Source of the DNA: SXRF01 sp038043465
Lineage (GTDB): Bacteria; Pseudomonadota; Alphaproteobacteria; Rickettsiales; SXRF01
Reading direction: 5' to 3'
Length of the DNA: 64,000 nucleotides
Assembly (NCBI GenBank): GCA_038043465.1
Contig: JBBTBX010000005.1
Coordinates: 62,001 to 126,000 of the forward strand
In this document: positions 1 to 8,786 of the stretch, one piece after another
Position numbering within the stretch: position 1 is the first letter of the stretch
How the letters are laid out: each line of letters opens with the position of its first letter
Program-made: the position numbers and the translations under genes
The notes under the pieces: model-generated
What the model was told of the DNA's origin: nothing
Database searches by the model: none
Seen by the model: only the letters and a program-made list of their open reading frames with translations

Positions 1-1
1 T

Positions 2-3000
2 AACTGGAACAAACGAGCCGAACATCTGTCCAAAAATGGAATGTATGACCCGAAAAGCGAGCATGATGCTTGCGGTGTTGGCTTTATCGCTGCTATTGAC
101 GGCAAGCCTCGCCGTGAAATCGTTGAAGCTGGCATTGAGGCCCTGAAAGCTGTTTATCATCGCGGTGCAGTGGATGCTGACGGAAAAACTGGTGATGGTG
201 CTGGAATAAATATCCAGATTCCTCAGGAATTCTTCCGCGAGCATATTGAAAAATCAGGTCGCAAACTTAGCCATGATTTGCTCGCTGTTGGCATGATGTT
301 CCTGCCCAAGAAAAATTTTGCCGCGCAGGAAGCTTGTCGCGCTATTGTCGAAACTGAAATCCTGAAACTTGGTTACAAAATATATGGCTGGCGACAAGTT
401 CCAGTACATGCTGAGGTCATTGGCGAAATTGCTGCTGATTCCCGCCCTGAAATTGAGCAAATCCTTATTTCCCATTCACTTCCCCTCTCCCTACAAGGGG
501 GAGGGTTGGGTGGGGATGACGAAGAACGTTTTGAACTGGAATTATTTGCCATCCGCAAACGCATCGAAAAGGCAGTAAGAGCGAAAGCCATCAATGATTT
601 TTATATCTGCTCGCTTTCCTGTCGCAGCCTGATTTATAAAGGCTTATTCAAAGCCGAGCAACTTACAGCTTTTTATCCTGATTTGCTTGATGAGCGTTTC
701 ATTTCCTCATATGCCATCATCCACCAACGCTTTTCCACCAACACCGCCCCAGCGTGGCACTTGGCGCAACCATTCCGCATGATTGCCCATAACGGTGAAA
801 TAAACACACTGAAGGGTAATATAAATTTCATGCGTAGCCATGAAGCAACTTTCCGCTGTGAAGCCTTCCAAGGCTTTGAAGATGATATTGTACCGGTAAT
901 ACCCGATAATACTTCTGATACTGGCGCGCTTGATTCGGTATTTGAAATCCTGACCCGCGCTGGTCGCCCCCTGCCCCTAACTAAACTAATACTAATTCCA
1001 CCAGCATGGGCGCGCACTTCTGACATGCCACAAGCACATAAGGACATGTTCAGTTGCTTAAACAGCGTGTCTGAGCAATGGGATGGTCCTGCAGCAATCG
1101 CCGCCACTGACGGCAAATGGATAATCGCGGGAATGGACAGGAATGGTCTGCGCCCGATGCGCTACACCATCACCAAAGACGGTATCATTATAGTTTCCTC
1201 AGAAAGCGGGATGGTCGATGTTTCCGATGTGGCAATCGTCGAGCGTGGCAGGCTTGGGCCGGGCGATATTCTGGGCATAGATTTATCCGCTGGCAAACTC
1301 TACCGCGATCGTGAACTGAAAGACCTGCTTACCACGCAATACCCATATGAAAAATGGATAGGCAACATTGTCAGGCTCAGCGAGTTGATGCGTCATCCTG
1401 TGGACGGCGAAGCCGTAGCACAGGATCTCGTGCAATTATTGCCATATCCTGTGCAGTCGCTTCGCGCCTCACAGGATTCATGCAACTACACCTATGAGGA
1501 TATAGAAACCATACTTCATCCAATGGCAGAGGATGGAAAAGAGGCGGTTGGCTCAATGGGCGATGACACGCCGATAGCTATCCTTTCTGATAAACAACGT
1601 GGTTTTCATCATTTCTTCCGCCAGAATTTCAGTCAGGTAACTAACCCACCGATTGACAGCCTGCGTGAAAGGCGGGTTATGAGTCTGTTCACCCGTTTTG
1701 GCAATGACGGTAATTATCTTGCTCTCGACCAGTCACACAGCAAAATCCTGATTGCCGACACACCTCTTCTGCTTTCACACGAAATGGCTTTTATCACCAG
1801 ACATTTTGCCGAGCGCGTAACCGAAATTGATACTCTTTTTATTCCCTCTCCCTCTGGGGGAGGATTAGCAAAAGGTCTTGAGGAGCTGACAAGCAAAGCC
1901 GAGGCTGCCCTGCGTTCTGGAAAAACTTATATAGTTCTAACTGATGAGCGCGTGGATGAAACTCGCGCCGCCATTCCCATGATTCTCGCGGTTTCCGCCC
2001 TGCAAAGCCATCTAGTTAAAAACAAACTGCGGAAAAAAGCCTCTATCCTTGTGCGCAGCTCAGAATGTTTTGATGTGCATTGTTTTGCCGTTTTAGTTGG
2101 TGCCGGCGCGACCACAGTCAACCCATACCTTGCCGAAGCCACAATTTTAGAACGCCACAAGCGTGGCTTATTCGGCAAAAAAACCCGCGAACAGGTGTTA
2201 CTTAATTTCCAAGAGGCTATGAGTGGTGGTTTGCTGAAAATCATGTCGAAGATGGGAATATCCATTGTCAGTGCCTATCGCGGCGGGTTGAATTTTGAGG
2301 CTATTGGTCTGTCCCGAGCTTTAGTTGCCGAGTTTTTCTCCGGCTTGCCTTCGCGCATTTCCGGCATCGGTCTTTCAGGAATTGAAAAACGTGTCCTTGC
2401 TCAACATTCCCTTGCTTTTCCCTCATCCCTCATCCCCCATCCCAATATCCTCCCTATTGGCGGTTTCTACCGCGCCCGCGCCAATCAGGAAAATCATGCT
2501 TGGGAAGGCGGGCAGATCCACCTGCTGCAAAGCGCGGTTGGCAAAGGTTCATACCTGCTTTATAAACAATATTCAGATGCAGTTCGCGCCAACCCACCAT
2601 TGCATATCCGCGATCTGCTCGATTTTAATTCTCCCAACGAACCAATCTCCATAGAAAAAGTCGAATCAATCACTGAAATCCGCAAGCGTTTTATTGCGCC
2701 CGCCATGTCCCTTGGCGCGCTCTCGCCGGAAGCGCATGAAACCCTTGCCATCGCCATGAACCGCATCGGTGCGGCATCTAATTCCGGTGAAGGTGGCGAA
2801 GGTGCAGAGCGTTACAAACCATATGCCAATGGCGACAACGCCAATTCAACCATCAAACAGGTTGCTTCCGGTCGTTTTGGTGTGACCGCCGAATATTTGA
2901 ACAGTGCCAGCGAACTACAGATAAAAGTAGCACAAGGCGCAAAACCCGGCGAAGGCGGTCAGCTTCCCGGATTTAAAGTTACGCTGGAAATTGCTCGTTT

Positions 3001-4576
3001 GCGTCATGCCACACCGGGAGTTATGCTTATTTCTCCACCTCCGCACCATGATATTTATTCAATCGAAGACCTCGCCCAGCTTATCTATGACCTTAAACAA
3101 ATCAATCCACATGCGATAGTATCGGTAAAACTGGTGGCGCAATCCGGCATCGGAACAATCGCCAGTGGCGTAGCTAAGGCAATGGCGGATAAAATCGTTA
3201 TTGCCGGACATTCCGGTGGCACCGGCGCGAGTCCGTGGAGCAGCATAAAACACGCTGGCATCCCTTGGGAAATGGGGCTTTCCGAAGCTAATCAGGTTTT
3301 GACATTAAACCGCATGCGCCACCGCGTTAAACTACAAACTGACGGCGGGTTAAAAACCGGACGTGACATAGTAATCGCTGCGATGCTCGGTGCCGAAGAA
3401 TTCGCCCTCGGCACAGCCTCACTGGTTGCTATGGGTTGCATCATGGTGCGCCAATGCCACTCAAACACCTGCCCTGTTGGCATCACCACGCAAAACCCTG
3501 ACCTTCGCGCTAAATTCGCTGGTTCAGTTGATAAAGTCGTAAATCTGTTCAGCTTTGTTGCCGAGGAAGTCCGCGAAATCCTTGCCTCGCTTGGCTTTTC
3601 TAACCTTAACGAAATAATCGGACGTTCAGATTTATTGTCACAAGTAAGTCGAGGCAGCGAAGACCTTGTTGATCTCGACCTCAACAATCTTCTCGCCCAA
3701 TCTGATACTGGCGGACATAAACGTTATTTCTCACTTGCTGGGCGCAACGAAGTTCCGGATACTCTCGATGCACAAATGCTGAGAGATGCGCATGACGCGC
3801 TGGAACGTGGCGAAAAAATCCAGCTCGCCTACACCGTTAAAAACACCATGCGTACCATCGGCGCGCGCCTGTCATCCATGATCTCAAGACGTTTCGATAC
3901 AGAAACTCTGCAACCCGATCACATCACCTTGAAGCTGCGCGGTTCAGCCGGTCAGTCACTTGGTGCATTTGCCGTTCGTGGCTTAAAAATCGAGCTATAT
4001 GGTGACTCAAATGACTATGTCGGTAAAGGGCTTTCCGGAGCAATTATCGTAGTTCGTCCACGTCCGTCCAGCGCGCTTATTCCGCATGAAAACACCATTA
4101 TCGGCAACACGGTTTTATACGGCGCAACCGCAGGAAAACTTTTTGCTTCTGGGCAAGCTGGCGAGCGTTTCGCCGTTCGCAACTCCGGCGCACTCACGGT
4201 TATTGAAGGTTGTGGCTCTAACGCCTGCGAATATATGACAGGTGGCATAGCCGTTATCCTCGGTTCTGTCGGGCATAATTTTGGCGCGGGCATGACTGGT
4301 GGAATGGCATTTATTTATGATGCAGATGCAAGTTTCGAAGCCCGCGTTAATGACGAAAGCGTTATCTATCAACGCGTGGCAAGCAGCCACTGGGAGAAAA
4401 TCTTGCGCGATTTAATCGCCGAGCATTACGCGGAAACCGCCTCACCCCGCGCTGATAACATACTTTCCGGCTGGGAATATGAACTGCCAAAATTCTGGCA
4501 AATCTGCCCGAAAGAAATGCTGGATAAGCTGGAATTTCCACTTTCTGATAGCGGAAATCAAAGCAAAATTGCATGA
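2..4576 (+). CDS. gltB: Glutamate synthase (NADPH) large subunit, 5' partial
   Basis: GltB makes glutamate from glutamine and 2-oxoglutarate. Numbering from the ATG at 41, the sequence runs MYDPKSEHDACGVGF, and Cys11 is the expected N-terminal nucleophile of the class II glutaminase domain after propeptide removal. Family members normally have more residues before YDP, the frame stays open to the window edge, and no Shine-Dalgarno precedes 41, so the true start is probably upstream of the window. The FMN/synthase domain carries the 3Fe-4S cysteines (CIMVRQC-HSNTC, about residues 1133-1144) and the C-terminal beta-helix contains GGIAVILGSVGHNFGAG. Four short repeat-derived stretches are read in frame (near bases 480-517, 1392-1479, 1843-1870 and 2419-2446). 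gltD does not follow; the next ORF overlaps the stop by 4 nt. Confidence 0.95.
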   Translation, partial: NWNKRAEHLSKNGMYDPKSEHDACGVGFIAAIDGKPRREIVEAGIEALKAVYHRGAVDADGKTGDGAGINIQIPQEFFREHIEKSGRKLSHDLLAVGMMFLPKKNFAAQEACRAIVETEILKLGYKIYGWRQVPVHAEVIGEIAADSRPEIEQILISHSLPLSLQGGGLGGDDEERFELELFAIRKRIEKAVRAKAINDFYICSLSCRSLIYKGLFKAEQLTAFYPDLLDERFISSYAIIHQRFSTNTAPAWHLAQPFRMIAHNGEINTLKGNINFMRSHEATFRCEAFQGFEDDIVPVIPDNTSDTGALDSVFEILTRAGRPLPLTKLILIPPAWARTSDMPQAHKDMFSCLNSVSEQWDGPAAIAATDGKWIIAGMDRNGLRPMRYTITKDGIIIVSSESGMVDVSDVAIVERGRLGPGDILGIDLSAGKLYRDRELKDLLTTQYPYEKWIGNIVRLSELMRHPVDGEAVAQDLVQLLPYPVQSLRASQDSCNYTYEDIETILHPMAEDGKEAVGSMGDDTPIAILSDKQRGFHHFFRQNFSQVTNPPIDSLRERRVMSLFTRFGNDGNYLALDQSHSKILIADTPLLLSHEMAFITRHFAERVTEIDTLFIPSPSGGGLAKGLEELTSKAEAALRSGKTYIVLTDERVDETRAAIPMILAVSALQSHLVKNKLRKKASILVRSSECFDVHCFAVLVGAGATTVNPYLAEATILERHKRGLFGKKTREQVLLNFQEAMSGGLLKIMSKMGISIVSAYRGGLNFEAIGLSRALVAEFFSGLPSRISGIGLSGIEKRVLAQHSLAFPSSLIPHPNILPIGGFYRARANQENHAWEGGQIHLLQSAVGKGSYLLYKQYSDAVRANPPLHIRDLLDFNSPNEPISIEKVESITEIRKRFIAPAMSLGALSPEAHETLAIAMNRIGAASNSGEGGEGAERYKPYANGDNANSTIKQVASGRFGVTAEYLNSASELQIKVAQGAKPGEGGQLPGFKVTLEIARLRHATPGVMLISPPPHHDIYSIEDLAQLIYDLKQINPHAIVSVKLVAQSGIGTIASGVAKAMADKIVIAGHSGGTGASPWSSIKHAGIPWEMGLSEANQVLTLNRMRHRVKLQTDGGLKTGRDIVIAAMLGAEEFALGTASLVAMGCIMVRQCHSNTCPVGITTQNPDLRAKFAGSVDKVVNLFSFVAEEVREILASLGFSNLNEIIGRSDLLSQVSRGSEDLVDLDLNNLLAQSDTGGHKRYFSLAGRNEVPDTLDAQMLRDAHDALERGEKIQLAYTVKNTMRTIGARLSSMISRRFDTETLQPDHITLKLRGSAGQSLGAFAVRGLKIELYGDSNDYVGKGLSGAIIVVRPRPSSALIPHENTIIGNTVLYGATAGKLFASGQAGERFAVRNSGALTVIEGCGSNACEYMTGGIAVILGSVGHNFGAGMTGGMAFIYDADASFEARVNDESVIYQRVASSHWEKILRDLIAEHYAETASPRADNILSGWEYELPKFWQICPKEMLDKLEFPLSDSGNQSKIA
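480..517. repeat. CCCCTCTCCCT-type repeat inside gltB
   Basis: A variant of the element seen between genes at 19871, 28958 and 42091 (CCCCTCTCCCT, short loop, GGGAGAGGGTTAGGGTGAGGG). Here it is translated in frame within the GltB glutaminase domain (about residues 147-159), giving a Gly-rich, low-complexity stretch. Confidence 0.6.
1392..1479. repeat. CATCCTGTG palindromic element inside gltB
   Basis: Begins GTCATCCTGTGGA, has an internal CACAGGAT, and ends with ATCCTGTGCAGTCGC followed by CTCACAGGAT. The intergenic copy at 56913-57004 has the same architecture, and the last 30 or so bases are identical apart from the very end. It is read in frame as about residues 451-480 of GltB, just before the conserved YTYEDIETIL...GSMGDDTP segment. 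Confidence 0.85.
1843..1870. repeat. CCCTCTCCCTCTGGGGGAGG repeat inside gltB
   Basis: Second copy of the CCCTCTCCCT/GGGAGAGG element in gltB, translated as FIPSPSGGGLAKG (about residues 601-613). It keeps the reading frame. Confidence 0.55.
2419..2446. repeat. Heptad array inside gltB
   Basis: Four consecutive 7-bp units, TCCCTCA TCCCTCA TCCCCCA TCCCAAT, translated as part of FPSSLIPHPNILP (about residues 791-803). The period matches the intergenic heptad arrays elsewhere in the window. Confidence 0.6.
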
Positions 4577-5091
4577 AAAAATTTTGGGGGATTTTTCGTC
4601 AGTTGCTTAGGCTTATAAAACTAATAATATTAACCTGTGTTATAATATTGCCTGTGTGGATAATTATTGAATTTAATGACTTGTACCCAAACCACATTTA
4701 TTATCGTTATAAGCTAGCAAATTTTATTAAATCAGGACAAAAAGAAATTTATTTACGTGACCTAGTTTCTTTCAAATTTAGAGATGTATATTTTATATAT
4801 TCGTATGATGATTTGATATATGATGAGAGATGTGGATTGGAAAATACAGTGGCTCCAAATGATGGTAATTGGGGAATTGCATATGTTACAGAAGATTGCG
4901 ATAGTTACAAGATAATGCTAACAGGTACAATTTTTTCGTATGGAAGGAGCAACCATGGAGATAAAGGTTCTGATACACGAAGACTTAGCTATGATGATGC
5001 AAAAATAAGAATCATGAACAATAATAGTCCTAATATGAAATATCCTTATTGTTATGACAGAAGTGAAACGTGTTTGGTATTAGATTACTAA
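4573..5091 (+). CDS. Hypothetical single-pass membrane protein
   Basis: A 172-residue product not recognised as any family. It has a short basic N-terminus, then one strong hydrophobic segment (about residues 14-32, LIKLIILTCVIILPVWIII), then a polar, Tyr/Asp-rich domain with several Cys (RCGLEN, EDCDSYK, PYCYDRSETC) that could form disulfides outside the membrane. The ATG overlaps the gltB stop as ATGA, suggesting translational coupling. Base composition is clearly more AT-rich than gltB, consistent with acquired or fast-evolving sequence. Confidence 0.7.
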   Translation: MKKFWGIFRQLLRLIKLIILTCVIILPVWIIIEFNDLYPNHIYYRYKLANFIKSGQKEIYLRDLVSFKFRDVYFIYSYDDLIYDERCGLENTVAPNDGNWGIAYVTEDCDSYKIMLTGTIFSYGRSNHGDKGSDTRRLSYDDAKIRIMNNNSPNMKYPYCYDRSETCLVLDY

Positions 5092-5167
5092 AACAATGTA
5101 CGAAATAGGCAACATCATTGTCGTTAATGATAAAATGCAGTGCTGATAAAAGCAAATTGCAAAGCTG

Positions 5168-5218
5168 GTGACCTTAGTTGTCGCCTGCGCCAGCGACAAG
5201 CATTTCTGCAATGGTCAC
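5168..5218. repeat. Nested inverted repeat, possible bidirectional terminator
   Basis: Outer arms GTGACC (5168-5173) and GGTCAC (5213-5218) enclose inner arms TTGTCGC (5178-5184) and GCGACAA (5193-5199). It lies between the convergent hypothetical gene (+) and dapD (-), where it could stop transcription from both sides. There is no clear T-run, so it may simply be another mobile palindrome. Confidence 0.45.
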
Positions 5219-5237
5219 GCGCCCAATTTATTTGACC

Positions 5238-6059
5238 TTAATCGCGCAACAGCTCATTAATCCCAGTTTTGGAGCGGGTTTTTTCATCCGCACGTTTAAC
5301 TATCACCGCGCAATAAAGCCCCGGCGCATCCGGCGTTTTCCCCGGAAGAGTCCCCGGCACAACCACGCTATAAGCTGGCACGCGACCATAAACAACCTCA
5401 CCAGTAGCACGATCAACAATCTTGGTGGAAGCACCAATGAACACGCCCATCGAAATCACCGAACCTTCCTCAACAATAACCCCTTCGGCAACTTCCGAAC
5501 GCGCGCCGATGAAGCAATTATCCTCAATAATTACAGGGTCAGCCTGCAACGGCTCAAGCACTCCGCCAATTCCAGTTCCGCCAGAAATATGGCAATGTTT
5601 GCCAATCTGCGCGCAACTGCCGATTGTCGCCCAAGTGTCAACCATCGTCCCCTCGCCCACATGCGCGCCGACATTCACAAAACTTGGCATCAGCACCACA
5701 TCTTTACCGATATAAGCCGAACGGCGCACAACCGCGCCCGGCAAAGCGCGAAACCCAGCCGAACGGAAATCCGCCTCTGTCCAACTGGCAAATTTGGTAT
5801 GAACTTTGTCAAAATAGCGCAGCGCGCCAGATTCCATAAGCGCGTTATCGTTAAGCCGGAACGACAACAAAATCGCTTTCTTCAGCCATTGATTGACCTG
5901 CCATTTGCCATCGGTTTTTGTGGCAACGCGCATCGCGCCCTTATCCAGCTCCGACAGCACAAAATCCACCGTCTCCCGCACCTCGCCTTTAGTCTGTATA
6001 TTGAGCGATGCCCGATTTTCCCACGCTGCATCTATGATATTCTGAAATTGTGTCGTCAT
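5238..6059 (-). CDS. dapD: Tetrahydrodipicolinate N-succinyltransferase
   Basis: Transfers succinyl from succinyl-CoA to tetrahydrodipicolinate in the succinylase branch of lysine and meso-diaminopimelate synthesis (cytoplasmic). The 273-residue length is normal for DapD. After a helical N-terminal domain, hexapeptide repeats of the left-handed beta-helix are visible (VGAHVGEGTMVDTWATIG, CFIGARSEVAEGVIVEEGS, VISMGVFIGASTKI), with the conserved GGVLEP loop. It is the last gene of the folKP-folC-dapD run, starting 12 nt after the folC stop, so the three are probably co-transcribed. Confidence 0.95.
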   Translation of the reverse strand: MTTQFQNIIDAAWENRASLNIQTKGEVRETVDFVLSELDKGAMRVATKTDGKWQVNQWLKKAILLSFRLNDNALMESGALRYFDKVHTKFASWTEADFRSAGFRALPGAVVRRSAYIGKDVVLMPSFVNVGAHVGEGTMVDTWATIGSCAQIGKHCHISGGTGIGGVLEPLQADPVIIEDNCFIGARSEVAEGVIVEEGSVISMGVFIGASTKIVDRATGEVVYGRVPAYSVVVPGTLPGKTPDAPGLYCAVIVKRADEKTRSKTGINELLRD

Positions 6060-6071
6060 ATTTTCTCTTTC

Positions 6072-7352
6072 CTATTTCTCAATTTCAAGCACCTTACCAG
6101 CAAGATACAGCGATCCGCAAATACAAATTAATGCCGTTTGGTCTTTTGCCTTTTCTATTACTGTTTGCAACGCTTTTTCAATGCTGTTTGCGCCTTGCGC
6201 TTTTATGCCCACCGCCTGCGCCGCTTCCGCCACTGCTTCCGCGCTCTGACTATTAGCTTCCTCACGGATTATAACCGAGCATAAAAACTCGGCATATGGC
6301 GCGAGGAATCTTAAAAATTCCCGCATATCCTTACCTTTTATCATCCCGCAAATCAGGTATATTTTTTTATCCTTAGCCTGCCCCTCCAGCCATTTCGCCA
6401 GCACCTGCCCGCCCTGCGGATTATGCCCACCGTCCAGCCACAATTCCATATTTTCTGGCAACAGCGCGCAATATGGATGGTTGGTCAGATGCTGCAAACG
6501 CGCTGGCCACACCGCGCTCGCCAAACCTTTTACGATATGCTCATCGCTGATATTAAACTGTGGCATTTGTTCGATACAAGCAATTGCCGCTCCGGCATTA
6601 TCATATTGATGTTCACCCGCCAGCGACAGCGTAAGCTCTATGTTTTTTGCCGGTGAAATATAGCGGTGATTTTCTATCCGCCATTCCTGCCCCAGCCGTA
6701 ATAACGGCGCGAAAAGCTGTGTCGCTTTACCTTCCAGCACTTTCATAGCTTCCGGAAATTCCTGCCTGCCTATTATACATGGAACACCGCGCTTGATGAC
6801 CCCGGCTTTTTCACCGGCGATTTTTTCAATAGTATCACCAAGAAATTCCGTATGGTCAAAAGCGATTGGCGTAATGATTGTTGCCAGCGGTTTTTCGATT
6901 ACATTGGTTGCATCAAGCAACCCGCCCAGCCCAGTTTCCAGAAGCAAAATATCCGCTGGTTTTTCGGCAAAAGCGACAAAAGCCGCAGCAGTTATCGCCT
7001 CAAAAAAAGTGACCTGTTGCTGCTGCAAAGCTGGCGAGATATAGCGAAAAATCTTTTCAATACCGGCATTATCTATTTCCTTGCCCTGCAAAATAATCCG
7101 CTCGCGAAAATGCACCAGATGCGGCGAGGTATAACGATGCACACGATAACCGGCAGCTTCAAAAATCGCGTGCAGGTAAGCAAGTGTTGAACCTTTGCCG
7201 TTCGTCCCCGCGATATGAATTACCGGCGGCAAACGCTTCTGCGGATTCCGCAGGATCGCAAGCAGGCGCAACATCCTGTCCAGCGATAAATCTATCCCTG
7301 CAATCAGCGGATGTTGCAGTTGTTTCAGGAATTGTTCGATTACCGCGCTCAT
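6072..7352 (-). CDS. folC: Dihydrofolate/folylpolyglutamate synthase
   Basis: Mur-ligase-type ATP-dependent enzyme that adds glutamate to dihydropteroate and to folates. The P-loop IAGTNGKGSTLAYLH lies at about residues 46-60, the family motif HTEFLGDTIEKIAGEKAG at about 171-188, and the C-terminal domain has WLDGGHNPQGG. At 426 residues it has the family length. Its ATG overlaps the folKP stop by 4 nt (7349-7352), so translation is likely coupled with the preceding folate gene. Confidence 0.95.
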   Translation of the reverse strand: MSAVIEQFLKQLQHPLIAGIDLSLDRMLRLLAILRNPQKRLPPVIHIAGTNGKGSTLAYLHAIFEAAGYRVHRYTSPHLVHFRERIILQGKEIDNAGIEKIFRYISPALQQQQVTFFEAITAAAFVAFAEKPADILLLETGLGGLLDATNVIEKPLATIITPIAFDHTEFLGDTIEKIAGEKAGVIKRGVPCIIGRQEFPEAMKVLEGKATQLFAPLLRLGQEWRIENHRYISPAKNIELTLSLAGEHQYDNAGAAIACIEQMPQFNISDEHIVKGLASAVWPARLQHLTNHPYCALLPENMELWLDGGHNPQGGQVLAKWLEGQAKDKKIYLICGMIKGKDMREFLRFLAPYAEFLCSVIIREEANSQSAEAVAEAAQAVGIKAQGANSIEKALQTVIEKAKDQTALICICGSLYLAGKVLEIEK

Positions 7353-8659
7353 AAAACCTCCAGCCTATGCCTTTTCACATTATGCACCCGCAGGTAATCC
7401 ACACCACTTTCTGCCAGTAATTGTGAGATTTTTATGGTTGCATCGTCCTTGTCATCAATATTGTCACCCCGCACTTGTTGCGGGGTCTGGCTAAAGTCCG
7501 GATGCCGCAATGAATGCGGCATGACAGTAGATAAAAACGACTTCCGTGAATGCCCAATAAATATTGGCACATCCAGATCCTTAAATCTTGCTACACCATC
7601 AATAATTGCCTGCGATTGCTGCGCATTCTTTCCAAAACCAATGCCCGGATCAAAAACAATCCGGTTGCGGTTGATGCCAGATTTTTTCAGCTCTTCAAAC
7701 CGCGTTTTTGCCCAGAAAATAATAAGTTCAACCGGATCAGAATCAACCGGCAGAACAACATTCTTATCGGCAGGAACAGTAAGCGAGTGCATCACCACCA
7801 ATTTACACTCAGAATCACGAACCGCCGCCACCATCTCAGCACTTGCAAAACCGGAAACATCATTTATCCAAGCCACGCCAAGATCCAGAGCCTTTCTTGC
7901 CGTCTGCGCATACCGCGTATCAACACTTATAGGAATTGGAAAACCGTTAAGCCGTGATAACACCGGCTCCAGCCGCGCCCATTCTTCTTCTTGTGAAACT
8001 AATGTTGCATTCGGGCGGGTGGATTCCGCACCAATATCAATTATATCCACGCCCTCATCCACCAACCGCAAAATATTGATAAGCGCGTCCTGCACCGTAA
8101 AACTTTCCCCACCATCGGAAAAAGAATCCGGCGTTATGTTGATAATCCCCACCAGTTCCGGTCTTTTAATCATGGCAAGACCAGTAAGTGCGGTTGCTTT
8201 TGCCAGTTCCTTCGCGGTTTTCTGCGCCAGTGGATGCAGCCAGTTCGGGGCAATTTCCGCCACACCGATAAGCGCGAAATTGCGCTTCAGCAGTTCTTTA
8301 TGCGGAATTTGCAAGTCTTCTGAATCAATTACCAAGTCTCCCATACCAAGAATATCAATATCAATCTCCCTCGGCGACCAATGCCCGACTTTTTCGCGCC
8401 CCAATTCCTGCTCTATCTGTTTAACCGTATTTAGCAATTCCTGTGGAGTAAGGCTGGTTTTGCCTGCAACCGCCATATTGTAATACGGCATATTCCACTC
8501 CGGCGGCGCGCCTTCAGGCAATAATGCATCTGACTCAAAAATATGGGAAATACGGATATTTTCCAGATATGGTTCTAATCCTGAAACCGCAAAGCGCAGC
8601 ATCTCGCGCCTGTTTCCAACATTGCTTCCCAAACCCAATATTACTTCGTGTTTCTCCAT
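7349..8659 (-). CDS. folKP: Fused HPPK-dihydropteroate synthase
   Basis: A single 436-residue chain joins two consecutive folate enzymes. Residues about 1-150 are HPPK/FolK (GLGSNVGNR, PREIDIDILGMGDLVID) and about 168-436 are DHPS/FolP (INITPDSFSDGG, IDIGAESTRPNA, WINDVSGF, DPGIGFGKN, IGHSRKSFLS). The usual RVHDV near the end reads RVHNV. A 63-bp repeat (exactly 21 codons, residues 379-399) sits directly after SRKSFLS, where DHPS proteins have the variable loop before the last helix and strand. The frame is intact and all recognisable catalytic motifs remain, so the gene is probably functional. No FolB domain is seen. Confidence 0.93.
   Translation of the reverse strand: MEKHEVILGLGSNVGNRREMLRFAVSGLEPYLENIRISHIFESDALLPEGAPPEWNMPYYNMAVAGKTSLTPQELLNTVKQIEQELGREKVGHWSPREIDIDILGMGDLVIDSEDLQIPHKELLKRNFALIGVAEIAPNWLHPLAQKTAKELAKATALTGLAMIKRPELVGIINITPDSFSDGGESFTVQDALINILRLVDEGVDIIDIGAESTRPNATLVSQEEEWARLEPVLSRLNGFPIPISVDTRYAQTARKALDLGVAWINDVSGFASAEMVAAVRDSECKLVVMHSLTVPADKNVVLPVDSDPVELIIFWAKTRFEELKKSGINRNRIVFDPGIGFGKNAQQSQAIIDGVARFKDLDVPIFIGHSRKSFLSTVMPHSLRHPDFSQTPQQVRGDNIDDKDDATIKISQLLAESGVDYLRVHNVKRHRLEVL
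7463..7525. repeat. GTCACCCCGC palindromic element inside folP
   Basis: Bounded by GTCAC and ATGAC, it contains CCCCGCACTTGTTGCGGGG and GCCGCAATGAATGCGGC hairpins. Related single hairpins lie between genes at 15985-16013 and 54959-54988. It is 63 bp, a multiple of three, and is translated as VMPHSLRHPDFSQTPQQVRG plus Asp in the folKP product. Confidence 0.85.
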
Positions 8660-8786
8660 GCCAACCTATATAAAGACAGAAAAATCATAACTCAATAACG
8701 AATCCAGCAAATATGACTTGAGTAAGTACGATGTTTGGTTTAACAATGAACTCATGTTTTACAACCTGTTTTAAGTGGATATTGCG

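Noticed and set aside
480..2446. Repeats in gltB taken as evidence of a pseudogene
   Set aside because: The frame is intact for the full length, and catalytic Cys, Fe-S cysteines and C-terminal motifs are all present.
5178..6131. Long open frame antisense to dapD (317 codons, + strand)
   Set aside because: It lies entirely over the clear dapD gene, the composition is Arg/His/Asn-rich as expected for a shadow frame, and no domain is recognisable.
7434..8483. Long open frame antisense to folKP (349 codons)
   Set aside because: Ser/Thr/Pro-rich shadow of a well-supported HPPK-DHPS gene.
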